Shown here in pieces: positions 25,618-34,430 of a stretch of 64,000 bases of DNA. Within the stretch, counting starts at the first letter, position 1. Each line of letters starts with the position of its first letter. This stretch comes from Stenotrophomonas oahuensis. Lineage in GTDB: Bacteria; Pseudomonadota; Gammaproteobacteria; Xanthomonadales; Xanthomonadaceae. Where the stretch lies: NCBI RefSeq assembly GCF_031834595.1, contig NZ_CP115541.1:1895001-1959000 (forward strand), in the 5' to 3' direction. A program made the position numbers and the translations under genes. The notes beneath the pieces are model-generated. The model ran no database searches, was not told where the DNA came from, and saw only the letters and a list, made by a program, of their open reading frames with translations.

Positions 25618-28600
25618 ATGCGTACCTCGGTTGTCCGCTGGCTGGTCGTGCTGGTTCTGCTGATCACTGCAAGTACCTCCGGCATGGCGGCGCCCGCTAC
25701 CTTGCCAGCACCGGCGCTTTCGCCGCGCCAGGCCGAGTGGATCGAGCGCAACCCTACCATCTTACTGGGCCTGTACGACAGCGGCTGGCCGCCGTTTGAG
25801 TTCGTGCAGAACGGGCAGCCAAAAGGGCTCGGTTACGACTACCTGATGCTGCTGTCGCGCCAGTTGGGGCTGAACGTTCAGGTTCGTATGTATCGCGACT
25901 GGGCTGACGTACTCGACGCAGCCTGCCGCGGTGAAGTCGATGTCGTAATGAACATAGCGCTGACCCCGGGGCGCACCCGCTGCATGGTCTACACATCGCC
26001 GTATGCCGAAGCGCCGCTGGCGCTGGTGGGGCGCCCCGGTGACACCCGCGCGTCCGCCGACCCGGACCTGACCGGCCTGCGCGTGGTGACCGAACAGGAG
26101 TTCCTGACCAGCGAACAGATCCGCTCACGGTTCCCGGGCGCGCGCCGGGTCATCGCCGCGAACACCACCGCGGCGCTGAACATGGTCGCGCAGGGGCAGG
26201 CGGACGTGTACATCGGCAATGCACATGTCGCAAACGCCATCATCCGCGACCGCAAGCTGGAGGGCATCACCCTGCTGCGGCCCAGCGACCTCGCGCCCGA
26301 GCGCCTGCACTTCGGTGTGCCCAATGCCCGCCAACCGTTGGCCGAAGCACTGGACGCCGCGCTGACACGGCTGCCGGCCAGCCAGCGCGAGGCCATCGAA
26401 AAACGCTGGCTGACCCCGCTGCAGTGGTCCGCGCAGTCTCGCCTGGTGCTGGGTGAAGCCGAGCGTGGCGTGCTGGCCACGCCGTTGCGCATGGGCTTTG
26501 CACCGCATGCGGCACCGTTGTCGTTCATAGACGCTTCTGGTGAGCCGGCGGGTGTCGCAGGTGACTACCTGCGGCAGCTGCGCATGGTCGGTGCGCAGTT
26601 GAACCGCGTTCCTGCGCATGACTGGTTTGAAGTGCGTGACCAGATGCGGCGCGGCACCGTCGACGTGGTCATGGGCATGCCCAACGATGCGCACTACCTG
26701 GGCGACGACTGGGTGTTCAGCCAGCCCTTCATCAGCGTGCCGAACGTGGTGGTCACACCGAACAACAGCCGTTCGGTGCTCGGCCTGAGCGACCTGGATG
26801 GGCGCACCATCCTGCTGTCCGACCCTGACCGCCTGCGCGGCTACATCCTGCAGTACGCGCCCAAGGCCCGCATCGTGCCGGCGCGCAGCGTGGAACAGGC
26901 ACTGGCGCGGCTGGCCAATGGAGACGCCGATGCCTATGTGGGCAACCTGGCCATGGCCGACCGGGTGATCCGCGAGCTGTACCCGGCCCGGCTGCATGTG
27001 GCGGCACCGGCCGGCTTCAGCGACCAGCTGTCGCTGGCGGTGAAGCGGCAGTACGCGCCGCTGGCCACCACCTTCGACCGGGTGCTGACCAACCTCACCC
27101 CGCGCGAGCATGCGGCGATCCGGGGTGACTGGCTGCTGGCCGAGTACCGCGCGGGACTGGACTGGCGGTCGATCGCGCGCTGGGCCGTGCCGCTGTCGCT
27201 GGTGCTGCTGACCGGCATGATCGTGCATGGCTGGGGCTACCTGCGTCTGCGCCGTGAAGTGTCCATGCGCCGTGGCCTGGAGAAGCGCCTGGAGGAGATC
27301 ACCGACAACCTGCCAGCCATCGTGTACCAGGCCCGTCGCGAACATGATGGCCGGGTGACCTTCCCGTACATCACCGGTGACCTGAACTCGATGTTCGGGG
27401 TCAGCACCGTGGAAGTGATGCGTGACGACACCCTGCTGGAAGCGCAGATCGACGCGCGCGACCGCGACGCCATCCACGAGGCGATGACGCATGCGGCACG
27501 CAACTTCACCCCGATGGATATCGAGTTCCGCACCAGTCCGCATGGCGTAGTGCGCTGGGTGCGGACGCGCGCGCTGCCGTACGCGGCCGCGGATGGGGCG
27601 GTGCTGTGGAGTGGTTACTGGGTGGATGTGACCGAGGCCCGTGCCCAGGCCGATGCCCTGGCGGCGGCCAAGTCCGATGCCGAACGCGCGACCGCGGCCA
27701 AGTCGAACTTCCTGGCGACCATGAGCCACGAAATCCGCACGCCGATGAGCGGTGTGCTGGGCATGGTGGAAGCACTGTCGCATACCGACCTGGATGGCGA
27801 GCAGCGACGCATCATCGGCGTCATTGAAGACTCCGCACAGATGCTGCGGCAGATTCTGGATGACATTCTGGACTACTCGCGGATCGAGGCCGGCGCGTTG
27901 CCGCTGGAACCGCAGCCGGTGGCGCTGCGCAGCCTGCTCGACAACGTGCAGCAGCTGCTGTCACCGCAGGCCTCCAGCAAGGGCCTGGACCTCAGCCTGC
28001 AGGTTGACCCGGAGGTCGCGCCGCAGCACCTGGTGGATGGCATGCGCCTGCGCCAGGTGGTGTTCAACCTGCTCAGCAATGCCATCAAGTTCACCAACGA
28101 GGGCGCGGTGAGCATCGCGCTGACGGTTGAACGCTCGGACGAGATGGCGCAGACCCTGCGTCTGACCGTGGCCGATACCGGCATCGGCATTTCCGCCGAG
28201 CAGCGCCAGCGTCTGTTCAAGCCCTTTGCCCAGGCCGATGTGGCGATCACCCGCCACTATGGCGGCACGGGTCTGGGGTTGAGCATCTGCCAACGACTGG
28301 TGGGGCTGATGCGCGGCCGGCTGGACATGCACAGCGAACCTGGCCAGGGCACCCGTGTGGACGTGGTGCTGAGCCTGCCGCGTGTACCGGGCGAGGATGC
28401 CGGCCAGGATGCCGCGCACGGTGCCGCTGATGTGCAGCCGTTGCCGTCGGGGCAGGCACGGCGGCGTGTGCTGGTGGTTGAAGACCACCCCACCAACCAG
28501 GCCCTGATGCGCTGGCGGTTGCAGCAGCTCGGCCTGCAGCATGAGCTGGCGGTGGACGGCGAGGCGGCGTTGGCGCTGCTGGCGTCCTCCAGTTTCGACC

Positions 28601-29211
28601 TGGTGATCACCGACTGCCGCATGCCGGTGATGGACGGCTACACCCTGACCCGGCGCATCCGCGAGCAGGAACGGGGCACCGGCCGCCATCTGCCCGTGCT
28701 GGCACTGACGGCCAGCGCACTGGCCGAGGACCTGCAGCGCTGCCGCGAAGCGGGCATGGATGACCTGCTGGCCAAGCCGGTGGCGCTGGCCACGCTGCGC
28801 AGGGCCCTGCGCCGCTGGCTGCCCACCGACCCCGGCGATGAAGCCCCAACCGCCGCCGATCTCGCTCCGGCCGATGCCGACACACCTGCGCCGCTGCCGA
28901 CGCGTGAGGCCATCGTGCAACGGTTCGGGTCCGAGCACGTGGCCAATGTACTGATCGAAAGCATGCGCAAGGCCACTGGCGAGGACCTGCAGCGGGGTCT
29001 GCTGGCGCGCGAGCAGGAAGACAGCAACACCGCGGTCGAAGTGCTGCACCGGATTGTCGGTGGGTTGGGCACGTTGGGCGCGGAGGCGCTGGCCATGCAG
29101 GCGCGCGCGCTGATGCAGCAGATCCAGAACGAGGGTGTGGCGGCGTGTGCGGCGGACATCGGCGCGTTCGAGCTGGCGCTGGAGTCCTACCTGAAGAGCC
29201 TGGACCCGTAG
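25618..29211 (+). CDS. BvgS/EvgS-like hybrid sensor histidine kinase
   Basis: Encodes 1197 residues, the same length as E. coli EvgS. Signal peptide at 1-25; two periplasmic Venus-flytrap (SBP_bac_3) domains at about 35-280 and 285-515; membrane segment near 520-540; PAS-like domain about 560-680; HisKA with His704 (MSHEIRTPMSG); HATPase with N box NAIKFT and G box GGTGLGLSI; receiver with Asp999 (DCRMPVMDG); C-terminal Hpt with His1144 (LHRIVGGLGTLG). It would relay phosphate His-Asp-His to the divergent regulator. The Hpt core reads HRIVG where HxxKG is usual. The final TAG stop is part of a GTAG repeat head. Confidence 0.9.
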   Translation: MRTSVVRWLVVLVLLITASTSGMAAPATLPAPALSPRQAEWIERNPTILLGLYDSGWPPFEFVQNGQPKGLGYDYLMLLSRQLGLNVQVRMYRDWADVLDAACRGEVDVVMNIALTPGRTRCMVYTSPYAEAPLALVGRPGDTRASADPDLTGLRVVTEQEFLTSEQIRSRFPGARRVIAANTTAALNMVAQGQADVYIGNAHVANAIIRDRKLEGITLLRPSDLAPERLHFGVPNARQPLAEALDAALTRLPASQREAIEKRWLTPLQWSAQSRLVLGEAERGVLATPLRMGFAPHAAPLSFIDASGEPAGVAGDYLRQLRMVGAQLNRVPAHDWFEVRDQMRRGTVDVVMGMPNDAHYLGDDWVFSQPFISVPNVVVTPNNSRSVLGLSDLDGRTILLSDPDRLRGYILQYAPKARIVPARSVEQALARLANGDADAYVGNLAMADRVIRELYPARLHVAAPAGFSDQLSLAVKRQYAPLATTFDRVLTNLTPREHAAIRGDWLLAEYRAGLDWRSIARWAVPLSLVLLTGMIVHGWGYLRLRREVSMRRGLEKRLEEITDNLPAIVYQARREHDGRVTFPYITGDLNSMFGVSTVEVMRDDTLLEAQIDARDRDAIHEAMTHAARNFTPMDIEFRTSPHGVVRWVRTRALPYAAADGAVLWSGYWVDVTEARAQADALAAAKSDAERATAAKSNFLATMSHEIRTPMSGVLGMVEALSHTDLDGEQRRIIGVIEDSAQMLRQILDDILDYSRIEAGALPLEPQPVALRSLLDNVQQLLSPQASSKGLDLSLQVDPEVAPQHLVDGMRLRQVVFNLLSNAIKFTNEGAVSIALTVERSDEMAQTLRLTVADTGIGISAEQRQRLFKPFAQADVAITRHYGGTGLGLSICQRLVGLMRGRLDMHSEPGQGTRVDVVLSLPRVPGEDAGQDAAHGAADVQPLPSGQARRRVLVVEDHPTNQALMRWRLQQLGLQHELAVDGEAALALLASSSFDLVITDCRMPVMDGYTLTRRIREQERGTGRHLPVLALTASALAEDLQRCREAGMDDLLAKPVALATLRRALRRWLPTDPGDEAPTAADLAPADADTPAPLPTREAIVQRFGSEHVANVLIESMRKATGEDLQRGLLAREQEDSNTAVEVLHRIVGGLGTLGAEALAMQARALMQQIQNEGVAACAADIGAFELALESYLKSLDP

Positions 29212-29278
29212 GGACGCGCCATGCGCGTCCATGCCGTAGCCGACTGGGTCGCAGACGCGCATGGCGCGTCTCTACGGG
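29208..29278. repeat. GTAG-headed repeat pair (GACGCGCCATGCGCGTC type)
   Basis: GTAGGGACGCGCCATGCGCG at 29208 and the inverted GCGCATGGCGCGTCTCTAC ending at 29278. The first head provides the stop codon of the hybrid kinase gene, and the second abuts the end of the cytochrome gene. Confidence 0.75.
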
Positions 29279-29649
29279 TGGTTGCCTTTCAGATACTCGA
29301 TCACCAGCTTCCGCCGCTCCGGATCGGCGGTGGAATTGACCATCCGCGAATCCGGCACCACGCTCGCGGGCGAACGCAGAAACGCATCCAGCGTCTGCTC
29401 ACTCCACACCAGGTTCGCGCGGCGCATCGCCGGTGAATACGGATAGTCGGAAAGACTGCCGGCGCGACGACCGATCACCCCGTGCAGGTTCGGGCCGAAG
29501 CGGTGCACGCCGCCCGCGTTCACCGTATGGCATCCACCGCAGATCGCAAACGCACGTTCGCGCTCGCGTTGCCGCGCCTGTTCCGGCGTCTGCGGTGCGG
29601 CCGTGCATGCACTGAGCAGCACGACCGCCAACACGGCCAGCGTTCTCAC
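29272..29649 (-). CDS. Lipoprotein c-type cytochrome
   Basis: About 125 residues from a GTG at 29649. The N-terminus VRTLAVLAVVLLSACTAAP carries a lipobox (LLSAC), so the protein is probably lipid-anchored facing the periplasm. The haem motif CGGCH is followed by a distal Met candidate in the PDSRMVNS region, the layout of small class I cytochromes c. The start overlaps the stop of the ETF-QO gene by 4 bases (GTGA), so the two are translationally coupled. A longer in-frame reading upstream overlaps ETF-QO antiphase and is rejected. Confidence 0.8.
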   Translation of the reverse strand: MRTLAVLAVVLLSACTAAPQTPEQARQRERERAFAICGGCHTVNAGGVHRFGPNLHGVIGRRAGSLSDYPYSPAMRRANLVWSEQTLDAFLRSPASVVPDSRMVNSTADPERRKLVIEYLKGNHP

Positions 29650-31322
29650 ATCGACGGGTAGTTGGGACCGCCGCCGCCCTGCGGGGTCACCCACACAATG
29701 TTCTGGGTGGGGTCCTTGATGTCGCAGGTTTTGCAGTGCACGCAGTTCTGCGCGTTGATCTGCAGCTGTTCCTGGCCTTCGCTGCCGACGAACTCGTACA
29801 CGCCCGCCGGGCAGTAACGCGCTTCCGGGCCAGCGTACTCGGCCAGGTTGACCCGCACCGGAATGCTGGCGTCCTTCAGCGTGAGGTGGCTGGGCTGGTC
29901 TTCCTCGTGATTGGTGCTGCTCAGGAACACCGAGCTGAGCCGGTCGAAGGTCAGCACGTTGTCCGGCTTCGGATACGTGATGCGGGTGTGCTGCGATGCC
30001 GGTTCCAGGCATTCGTGGTCCGGCTTGTTGTGACCGATCGTCCACGGCGGATTGCGGATGCCCAGCTTCGGCAGCAGCCACTGTTCAATGCCGGTCATCA
30101 ACGTGGCCACGGTGCGGCCCTTCTTGAACCACTGCTTGAAGTTCTTCGACAGCTTCAGTTCGTCATGCAGCCAGCTCTGGTCGAACGCTTCCGGGTAGGC
30201 GCTCAGTTCATCGCGCTGGCGGTCGGCGACCAGCGCATCGAACGCGGCATCCGCGGCCAGCATGCCGGTCTTGATTGCCGCGTGGCTGCCCTTTATTCGG
30301 CTGGCGTTGAGGTAACCGGCTTCGCAGCCGACCAGCGCACCGCCCGGGAACACCGTCTTCGGCAACGAGAACAGGCCGCCGGCGGTGATCGCGCGTGCGC
30401 CGTAGCCGATGCGCTTGCCGCCTTCCAGGTGCTTGCGGATCGACGGATGGGTCTTGAAACGCTGGAACTCCTCGAACGGGCTCATCCACGGGTTCTTGTA
30501 ATCCAGCCCCACCACGAAGCCCACGGCGACCTTGCCGCCTTCGGCGTGGTACAGGAACGAGCCACCGTAGGTGTCGCTGTCCAGCGGCCAGCCGGCGGTG
30601 TGCACCACCAGGCCTGGCTCATGCTTGGCCGGGTCGATCTGCCACAGTTCCTTGATGCCGATGCCGTAGGACTGCGGGTCCTTGCCGGCGTCCAGCTGGT
30701 AACGCGTGATCAGCTGGCGGCCGAGGTGGCCGCGCGAGCCTTCGGCGAAGATCGTGTACTTCGCGTGCAGTTCCATGCCGCGTTCGAAGTTCGGGCCGTG
30801 GCTGCCATCCTTGCGGATGCCCATGTCGCCGGTGGCCACGCCCATCACTGCGCCGTTCTCGTCATACAGCACTTCGGCGGCGGCAAAGCCGGGGAAGATC
30901 GCCACTTCCAGCGCTTCGGCCTGCTGCGCCAGCCAGCGGGTGACCTCGCCAAGGCTGACGATGTAGTTGCCCTGGTTGTGGAAGCATTCCGGCAGGAACG
31001 CATGCGGGGTGCTGCGCGCGCCGTCCGGGCTGAGGAACAGGAACTCGTCGCGGGTGACGGCCTGTTTCAGCGGCGCGCCGCGCTCGGCCCAGTCCGGGAA
31101 CAGCTCGGTCAGTGCGCGCGGGTCCATGATCGCGCCGGACAGGATGTGCGCGCCGGGCTCGGATCCCTTTTCCAGCACGCAGACCGACAGTTCGCGGCCG
31201 GCTTCGATGGCGCGCTGGCGCAGGCGGATGGCCGTGGCCAGGCCGGCGGGGCCGGCTCCGACGATCACCACGTCAAATTCCATGGCTTCGCGCGGGGGCA
31301 GGGCGGTGGTTTCTTCGCTCAT
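29646..31322 (-). CDS. etfD: Electron transfer flavoprotein-ubiquinone oxidoreductase
   Basis: Encodes 558 residues, the normal ETF-QO size. FAD-binding Rossmann motif VVIVGAGPAGLATAIRLRQ near residue 19; the C-terminal 4Fe-4S region has the ferredoxin-like cysteines CPAG...NCVHCKTCDIKDP. The enzyme passes electrons from ETF (reduced by acyl-CoA dehydrogenases) to the quinone pool at the inner membrane. Glutaryl-CoA dehydrogenase, an ETF donor, is encoded 769 bases away. Unusually, a lipoprotein cytochrome c gene overlaps its end. The symbol is used in the FixC/EtfD sense. Confidence 0.93.
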   Translation of the reverse strand: MSEETTALPPREAMEFDVVIVGAGPAGLATAIRLRQRAIEAGRELSVCVLEKGSEPGAHILSGAIMDPRALTELFPDWAERGAPLKQAVTRDEFLFLSPDGARSTPHAFLPECFHNQGNYIVSLGEVTRWLAQQAEALEVAIFPGFAAAEVLYDENGAVMGVATGDMGIRKDGSHGPNFERGMELHAKYTIFAEGSRGHLGRQLITRYQLDAGKDPQSYGIGIKELWQIDPAKHEPGLVVHTAGWPLDSDTYGGSFLYHAEGGKVAVGFVVGLDYKNPWMSPFEEFQRFKTHPSIRKHLEGGKRIGYGARAITAGGLFSLPKTVFPGGALVGCEAGYLNASRIKGSHAAIKTGMLAADAAFDALVADRQRDELSAYPEAFDQSWLHDELKLSKNFKQWFKKGRTVATLMTGIEQWLLPKLGIRNPPWTIGHNKPDHECLEPASQHTRITYPKPDNVLTFDRLSSVFLSSTNHEEDQPSHLTLKDASIPVRVNLAEYAGPEARYCPAGVYEFVGSEGQEQLQINAQNCVHCKTCDIKDPTQNIVWVTPQGGGGPNYPSM

Positions 31323-31476
31323 GGTGGTGCGTAACTCGTTGGGTAGTGCCAGCGGCCAAGGCCGGGGGCGGTTGCCTGGGAATGCAGTTCAGTACGTCAG
31401 GGTACCGGGAGCGGGCGTTTACGCCTAGTTCGCCGACGTTGCCAAAGGTTTGAGGGATGAATGGTGCGGTGCCGCA

Positions 31477-31971
31477 TTACCCGCCAAATGCACCGTGATA
31501 CCGCACATCAGCATCCGGCCATTCCCCTTGCAGCAACACCGTCTGGAAGTACTCCGCCGGCACCCCGGGCAAACGCAGCCGTGGATCGGCCCGGAACCCG
31601 AAGCGCCCGTAGTACGCCGGATCCCCCAGCAGCACGCAGCCGGCTGCCCCGCGCTCCTGCAGCGCCGCCAGCGCGGCCCGCATCAATGCGCTGCCTACGC
31701 CCCGACCCTGCTGCGTCGGGGCCACCGAGATAGGCCCCAGTCCATACCAGCCCCGGCTGCCATCACTGAGCGTGACCGGCGACAGCGCGACATGGCCGAT
31801 CAATTCATCCGCTTCCTCGGCCACCAGCGACACCGACAGCGCGCCGGCCGCGCGCAATGCGTCAATGACGTCCTGCTCGGTCCCATCACGGTGCGGCGCA
31901 TTGGCAAATGCCTCGCGGGTCAGTGCGTGAATGGCGGCGGCATCGGTCGCGCGCTCGGGGCGGATCTGCAT
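31477..31971 (-). CDS. GNAT family N-acetyltransferase
   Basis: Encodes 164 residues. The acetyl-CoA-binding motif A is clear (GPISVAPTQQGRGVGSALM, with Q/RxxGxG/A), followed by GDPAYYGRFGFRADPRL, which places it with YhbS-like acetyltransferases. ATG at 31971 (MQIRPERATD). Divergent from gcdH, with 119 bases between starts. Substrate not known. Confidence 0.85.
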   Translation of the reverse strand: MQIRPERATDAAAIHALTREAFANAPHRDGTEQDVIDALRAAGALSVSLVAEEADELIGHVALSPVTLSDGSRGWYGLGPISVAPTQQGRGVGSALMRAALAALQERGAAGCVLLGDPAYYGRFGFRADPRLRLPGVPAEYFQTVLLQGEWPDADVRYHGAFGG

Positions 31972-32090
31972 GGCGGACGGCTCTGCGACGGAATGTCGCC
32001 ATTGTAGGCCCGTGCTGCGCCGTGCCTTGGCCGGGTGGCGCTGAGCGCGGACAATGGCCGCCTCTGCTGCTCCTTTCCTGCCAGGTAGCC

Positions 32091-33254
32091 ATGTCCCTGA
32101 ATCCATATGACCTGTTCGATGTCCGTTCCCTGCTCAGCGAAGAGGAACGCGCGGTACAGGCCAGCGTGGCCCGTTTCACCGATGAGCGGGTGCTGCCCAT
32201 CATTGGTGACGCCTTCGACCAGGGCCGGTTCCCGGATGAGCTGATCCCGGAGATCGCCTCGCTTGGGCTGCTGGGTTGCACCCTGCCGGAACAGTACGGC
32301 GGTGGCGGCCTCAACGCGGTCAGCTACGGGTTGATCTGCCAGGAACTGGAACGCGGTGACTCGGGCCTGCGCAGCTTCGTGTCGGTGCAGAGCTCGCTGT
32401 GCATGTACCCGATCTTCGCCTATGGCAGCGAAGAGCAGCGCCTGCGCTGGCTGCCGGACATGGCCGCCGGCAAGGTGATCGGTTGCTTCGGGCTGACCGA
32501 GGCGCATGGCGGTTCGGACCCGGCGGCCATGAAGACCCGCGCGGTGCGCGATGGCGGCGACTGGCTGGTCAATGGCAGCAAGATGTGGATCACCAGCGGC
32601 CCGGTGGCCGACATCGCCATCGTCTGGGCCCACACGGATGACGGCATCCAGGGTTTCGTATTGGAAAAGGGCATGCCGGGCTTCACCACCCAGGAGATCA
32701 AGCACAAGATGAGCCTGCGCGCCTCGCTGACCGGCGCGCTGTTCTTCGACAACGTGCGCGTGCCCGAGCGCAACCGCCTGCCGAACGTGCAGGGCCTGAA
32801 GGGGCCGTTGGGCTGTCTGACCCAGGCGCGTTACGGGATCAGCTGGGGCCCGATCGGCGCTGCAGTGGCCTGCCTGGATGAAGCGCTGGGCTACACCAAG
32901 GAACGGGTGCTGTTCGGCCGGCCGGTGGCGGCCACGCAGAGCGCGCAGATCAAGCTGGCCGACATGGCGCGGCGGATCACCAGCGCGCAGCTGCTGGCAT
33001 TGCAGCTGGGGCGGTTGAAGGATGCCGGCCAGATGCAGCCGCAGCAGGTGAGCCTGGCCAAGTGGAACAACTGCCGCATGGCCATCGATATCGCCCGCGA
33101 TTGCCGCGACCTGCTGGGCGGGGCGGGCATCACCACCGAACACGTGGCGATACGGCATGCGCTGAACCTGGAATCGGTGATTACCTACGAGGGCACCGAA
33201 ACCGTGCACCAGCTGGTGATCGGCCGCGAGCTGACCGGCATCAACGCGTTCTGA
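32091..33254 (+). CDS. gcdH: Glutaryl-CoA dehydrogenase
   Basis: Encodes 387 residues, the normal length for GcdH. Acyl-CoA dehydrogenase signatures: GCFGLTEAHGGSDP, KMWITSGPVADI, and the GcdH-type stretch LGPLGCLTQARYGISWGPIG. The catalytic Glu is in ITYEGTETVHQL (Glu367). It oxidises and decarboxylates glutaryl-CoA to crotonyl-CoA in lysine/tryptophan breakdown, handing electrons to ETF and on to the ETF-QO encoded nearby. The ATG at 32091 follows a CCAGGTAGCC leader. The more distant in-frame start overlaps the divergent acetyltransferase and is rejected. Confidence 0.9.
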   Translation: MSLNPYDLFDVRSLLSEEERAVQASVARFTDERVLPIIGDAFDQGRFPDELIPEIASLGLLGCTLPEQYGGGGLNAVSYGLICQELERGDSGLRSFVSVQSSLCMYPIFAYGSEEQRLRWLPDMAAGKVIGCFGLTEAHGGSDPAAMKTRAVRDGGDWLVNGSKMWITSGPVADIAIVWAHTDDGIQGFVLEKGMPGFTTQEIKHKMSLRASLTGALFFDNVRVPERNRLPNVQGLKGPLGCLTQARYGISWGPIGAAVACLDEALGYTKERVLFGRPVAATQSAQIKLADMARRITSAQLLALQLGRLKDAGQMQPQQVSLAKWNNCRMAIDIARDCRDLLGGAGITTEHVAIRHALNLESVITYEGTETVHQLVIGRELTGINAF

Positions 33255-33261
33255 CGTTTTA

Positions 33262-33330
33262 CACGGCACGACCAACGGTCGTGCCCTACCGGCTCGGTAG
33301 GTATCGACCGTTGGTCGCTACGCTGTTACA
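33262..33330. repeat. GTAG-headed palindromic repeats (ACGACCAACGGTCGT type)
   Basis: CACGACCAACGGTCGTGCCC with a CTACC end, then GTAGGTATCGACCGTTGGTCG starting at about 33298. Two facing units between gcdH and trmL, which converge. Confidence 0.7.
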
Positions 33331-33802
33331 CGCCGCCGGCAAACCCGTTCTGCCGCCACGCCTCGTACATCACCACGGCTACCGTGTTGGACAGGTTGAG
33401 GCTGCGATTATCCGGGCGCATCGGCAGACGCAGCCGACGCCCGTGCGGCAGCGCGTCCAGCACATCCTGCGGCAGGCCGCGGGTCTCCGGGCCGAACAGA
33501 AAGGCGTCGCCGTCTTCGAACTGCTGGGTGTCATAGCGCACGCTGCCACGGGTACTGAGGGCGAACAGGCGCTTGGGGGCAATGCGCTGCAGGGCGGTGT
33601 CCAGGTCTGGATGCACCAGCAGTCGTGCGTATTCGTGATAGTCCAGGCCGGCGCGCTTGAGCTGCTTGTCGCTCAGGTCGAAACCGAGCGGTTCAATCAG
33701 GTGCAGCTGCGCGCCGGTGTTGGCGCAGAGGCGGATCACATTGCCGGTGTTCGGGGGAATTTCCGGCTGGAACAACACAACATGGAACTGAGGAGAGGTC
33801 AT
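33326..33802 (-). CDS. trmL: tRNA (cytidine/uridine-2'-O-)-methyltransferase TrmL
   Basis: 158 residues from ATG 33802. The SPOUT signature is strong: FQPEIPPNTGNVIRLCANTG, LIEPLGFDLSDKQLKRAGLD, FLFGPETRGLP, and MRPDNRSLNLSNTVAVVMYE. The small size without an extra N-terminal domain is typical of TrmL, which methylates the wobble base of two leucine tRNAs. A TTG two codons upstream is possible but less likely. Confidence 0.92.
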   Translation of the reverse strand: MTSPQFHVVLFQPEIPPNTGNVIRLCANTGAQLHLIEPLGFDLSDKQLKRAGLDYHEYARLLVHPDLDTALQRIAPKRLFALSTRGSVRYDTQQFEDGDAFLFGPETRGLPQDVLDALPHGRRLRLPMRPDNRSLNLSNTVAVVMYEAWRQNGFAGGV

Positions 33803-33835
33803 GGCCAAAGTGTACGCCGCGACGTCTCACTGCTG

Positions 33836-33962
33836 GTACCGACCGAACCGCTGGATCACGGCCGGTAGGTACCGCAAGGATCGGCTTGCCGGTCCTAACG
33901 TCGCTTGCCGACGGCCCGAAGGGTGGCCGCCGAAGGCGGTCATACCGTTGGTCGGTACGCTG
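33836..33962. repeat. Palindromic repeat region between trmL and the VRPT gene
   Basis: GGTACCGACC at 33836 and GGTCGGTACGC near 33951 are inverse, with GGTAGGTACCGC and GACGGCCCGAAGG stretches inside. It looks like a degenerate REP-type cluster. No gene fits here. Confidence 0.45.
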
Positions 33963-34430
33963 TTACGGACGGACCAGCACCGAAGCCGCATCGACTGCAA
34001 AGGCCTGCAGGTCGCTCGGCGTCGGGCGCACCTGCAGGGTCGGCAGGCTGATGATCACTTCGTTGGCGACGGCGGTGGCCGCAGCAGCGAAGGTGCCCAT
34101 GTAGTCGCGGTGGCTGTCCTGCTCGGCGGCCAGCGCTTCACGCTGTTCGGCGGTGGGACGCACTTCGACGGCGGCCAGGGTGGTCACGCGACGGCTGTCG
34201 GCCAGTTCCTGGCGGTACTCGGCGATCTGGCCGGCGGTGGGACGCACTTCCACCAGCGCCAGGGTCGGGATCGGGCTGTTGCGTTCCCATTCGGCCTGGG
34301 CCAGCTGGTCGGCGGAGGGACGGACCTGGACGGTTTCCAGGGTGGGGATGGCGGAAGCGGCATGCACGTTCGAAACAAACGCGGAGCCGGCAGCGATGGC
34401 GATGGCAATTGCGATGGTCTTGGTGTTCAT
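33963..34430 (-). CDS. Secreted protein with repeated VxVRPTAxQ motif
   Basis: Encodes 155 residues. A signal peptide (MNTKTIAIAIAIAAGSAFVSNVHA) is followed by four copies of a short motif: PTLETVQVRPSADQ, PTLALVEVRPTAGQ, TTLAAVEVRPTAEQ and PTLQVRPTPSDLQ. The segments between are about 20-30 residues and charged. The export signal is clear, but no function or known domain was recognised. An intergenic region of 363 bases separates it from the divergent M16 peptidase gene. Confidence 0.6.
   Translation of the reverse strand: MNTKTIAIAIAIAAGSAFVSNVHAASAIPTLETVQVRPSADQLAQAEWERNSPIPTLALVEVRPTAGQIAEYRQELADSRRVTTLAAVEVRPTAEQREALAAEQDSHRDYMGTFAAAATAVANEVIISLPTLQVRPTPSDLQAFAVDAASVLVRP

Noticed and set aside
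29650..30081. N-terminal extension of the cytochrome c frame
   Set aside because: Lies antiphase inside ETF-QO and has no protein-like sequence; the lipoprotein signal starts at the GTG 29649.
31340..31370. Possible GTAG repeat upstream of ETF-QO (GTAGTGCCAGCGGCCAAGGC)
   Set aside because: The stem is too imperfect to call with confidence.
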